Under the pieces are notes generated by a model. The model saw only the letters and a program-made list of their open reading frames with translations. It ran no database searches and had not been told where the DNA came from. The position numbers and the translations under genes are program-made. From Gossypium raimondii (Eukaryota > Streptophyta > Magnoliopsida > Malvales > Malvaceae): 64,000 nt of DNA. Each line of letters begins with the position of its first letter. Within the stretch, counting starts at the first letter, position 1. Below, in pieces: positions 63,616 through 64,000 of the stretch. Location: the NCBI RefSeq assembly GCF_025698545.1, contig NC_068569.1:5642001-5706000 (forward strand), in the 5' to 3' direction.

Positions 63616-64000
63616 CTGAAAAAGGGAAAACAGAATATGAGTTGGAAATAAGGAAAATAAATTTTATCATCCAAAAATATGAAATGATTTTTCAAAATGT
63701 CATATTTTATTTTAAAACAATTTTATTTCAATAAAAACACATTACTTTTTTAATTTTCCATCCACAATATGTGGTGCAAATACTGAATTCAGAGAGGAGG
63801 AATTCCAGAAATTTTATTCACCATATCAAGATTAATAATTCAAAGTTAGTTTCCGATATATAGGAAATGTTTTAATTATATATTTTCATTTTTTTAAAAT
63901 ATGAGCCTTAATGTTTTATACTTTTAATTTATCCAATTTTATTTTTATTTAAATAAGTTGTTAACTTTAACTTATCAGTAAATTATTAGTTAATCTTGCA
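63616..64000 (-). other. Intron of the MLO gene running off the window
   Basis: No coding exon is visible upstream (in gene sense) of 63615. A normal acceptor (TTTTTCAG) precedes that exon, so this AT-rich stretch is intronic and the gene continues past 64000. Confidence 0.7.

Overview
This is nuclear DNA of a flowering plant, almost certainly a eudicot. It is strongly AT-rich. Genes have many small GT-AG introns, and the products are plant-specific families: a CLE peptide, a CDPK, GRIK, MLO, a plant GH35 beta-galactosidase and a chloroplast Holliday junction resolvase. The mix of small transposons would fit a malvid such as cotton or cacao, but that is an impression, not a demonstrated placement. 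No tRNA, rRNA, CRISPR array or prokaryotic feature was seen.

Layout, left to right. A single-exon CLE signalling peptide gene (minus, about 1.0-1.3 kb). A long gene-poor stretch to 8.6 kb with two unexplained GC-richer islands. A small two-exon SNAPIN/BLOC-1-like gene (plus, 8.6-9.2 kb). Chloroplast Holliday junction resolvase MOC1 (minus, six exons, 11.8-14.1 kb). An F-box protein of the At2g26850 type (minus, five exons, 15.2-18.1 kb). A 10-kb repeat-rich stretch from 18 to 28 kb contains the clearest mobile element: a Mutator-like element at 23,286-24,588 with about 287-bp terminal inverted repeats, a perfect 9-bp target duplication and a captured first exon of cytosolic cysteinyl-tRNA synthetase (a Pack-MULE). 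Then come a CPK17/34-type calcium-dependent kinase (plus, eight exons, 28.1-30.4 kb), a C2H2 zinc-finger gene with an EAR repression motif (minus, 31.2-32.0 kb), a LINE RNase H remnant, GRIK, the kinase that activates SnRK1 (minus, eleven coding exons, 34.0-36.9 kb), small DNA elements and a second interrupted RNase H remnant (38.2-39.9 kb), PDX2, the glutaminase of vitamin B6 synthesis (plus, seven exons, 41.2-44.3 kb), and BGAL8-type beta-galactosidase (minus, nineteen exons, 45.3-51.7 kb). The last 12 kb hold a GGCGGCAC-bearing repeat, an inverted-repeat element carrying a broken BAG-cochaperone fragment (58.2-59.6 kb), a 237-bp hAT-type MITE with a perfect 8-bp target duplication, and the 3' part of an MLO gene (minus) that runs off the right edge.

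The genes are independent transcription units, not a pathway cluster. Two are calcium-linked (CPK17/34; MLO through calmodulin) and two act in plastid or energy matters (MOC1 on plastid DNA; GRIK on SnRK1). PDX2 and BGAL8 are arranged tail to tail about 1 kb apart.

Exon structures for the multi-exon genes were read by hand from splice signals, reading phase and remembered family sequences, and every chain closes in frame. No new kind of biological system is convincingly visible. The most novel items are the two gene-fragment-carrying elements, the GC-AG first intron of PDX2, and an unassigned open frame at 19.2-19.4 kb.
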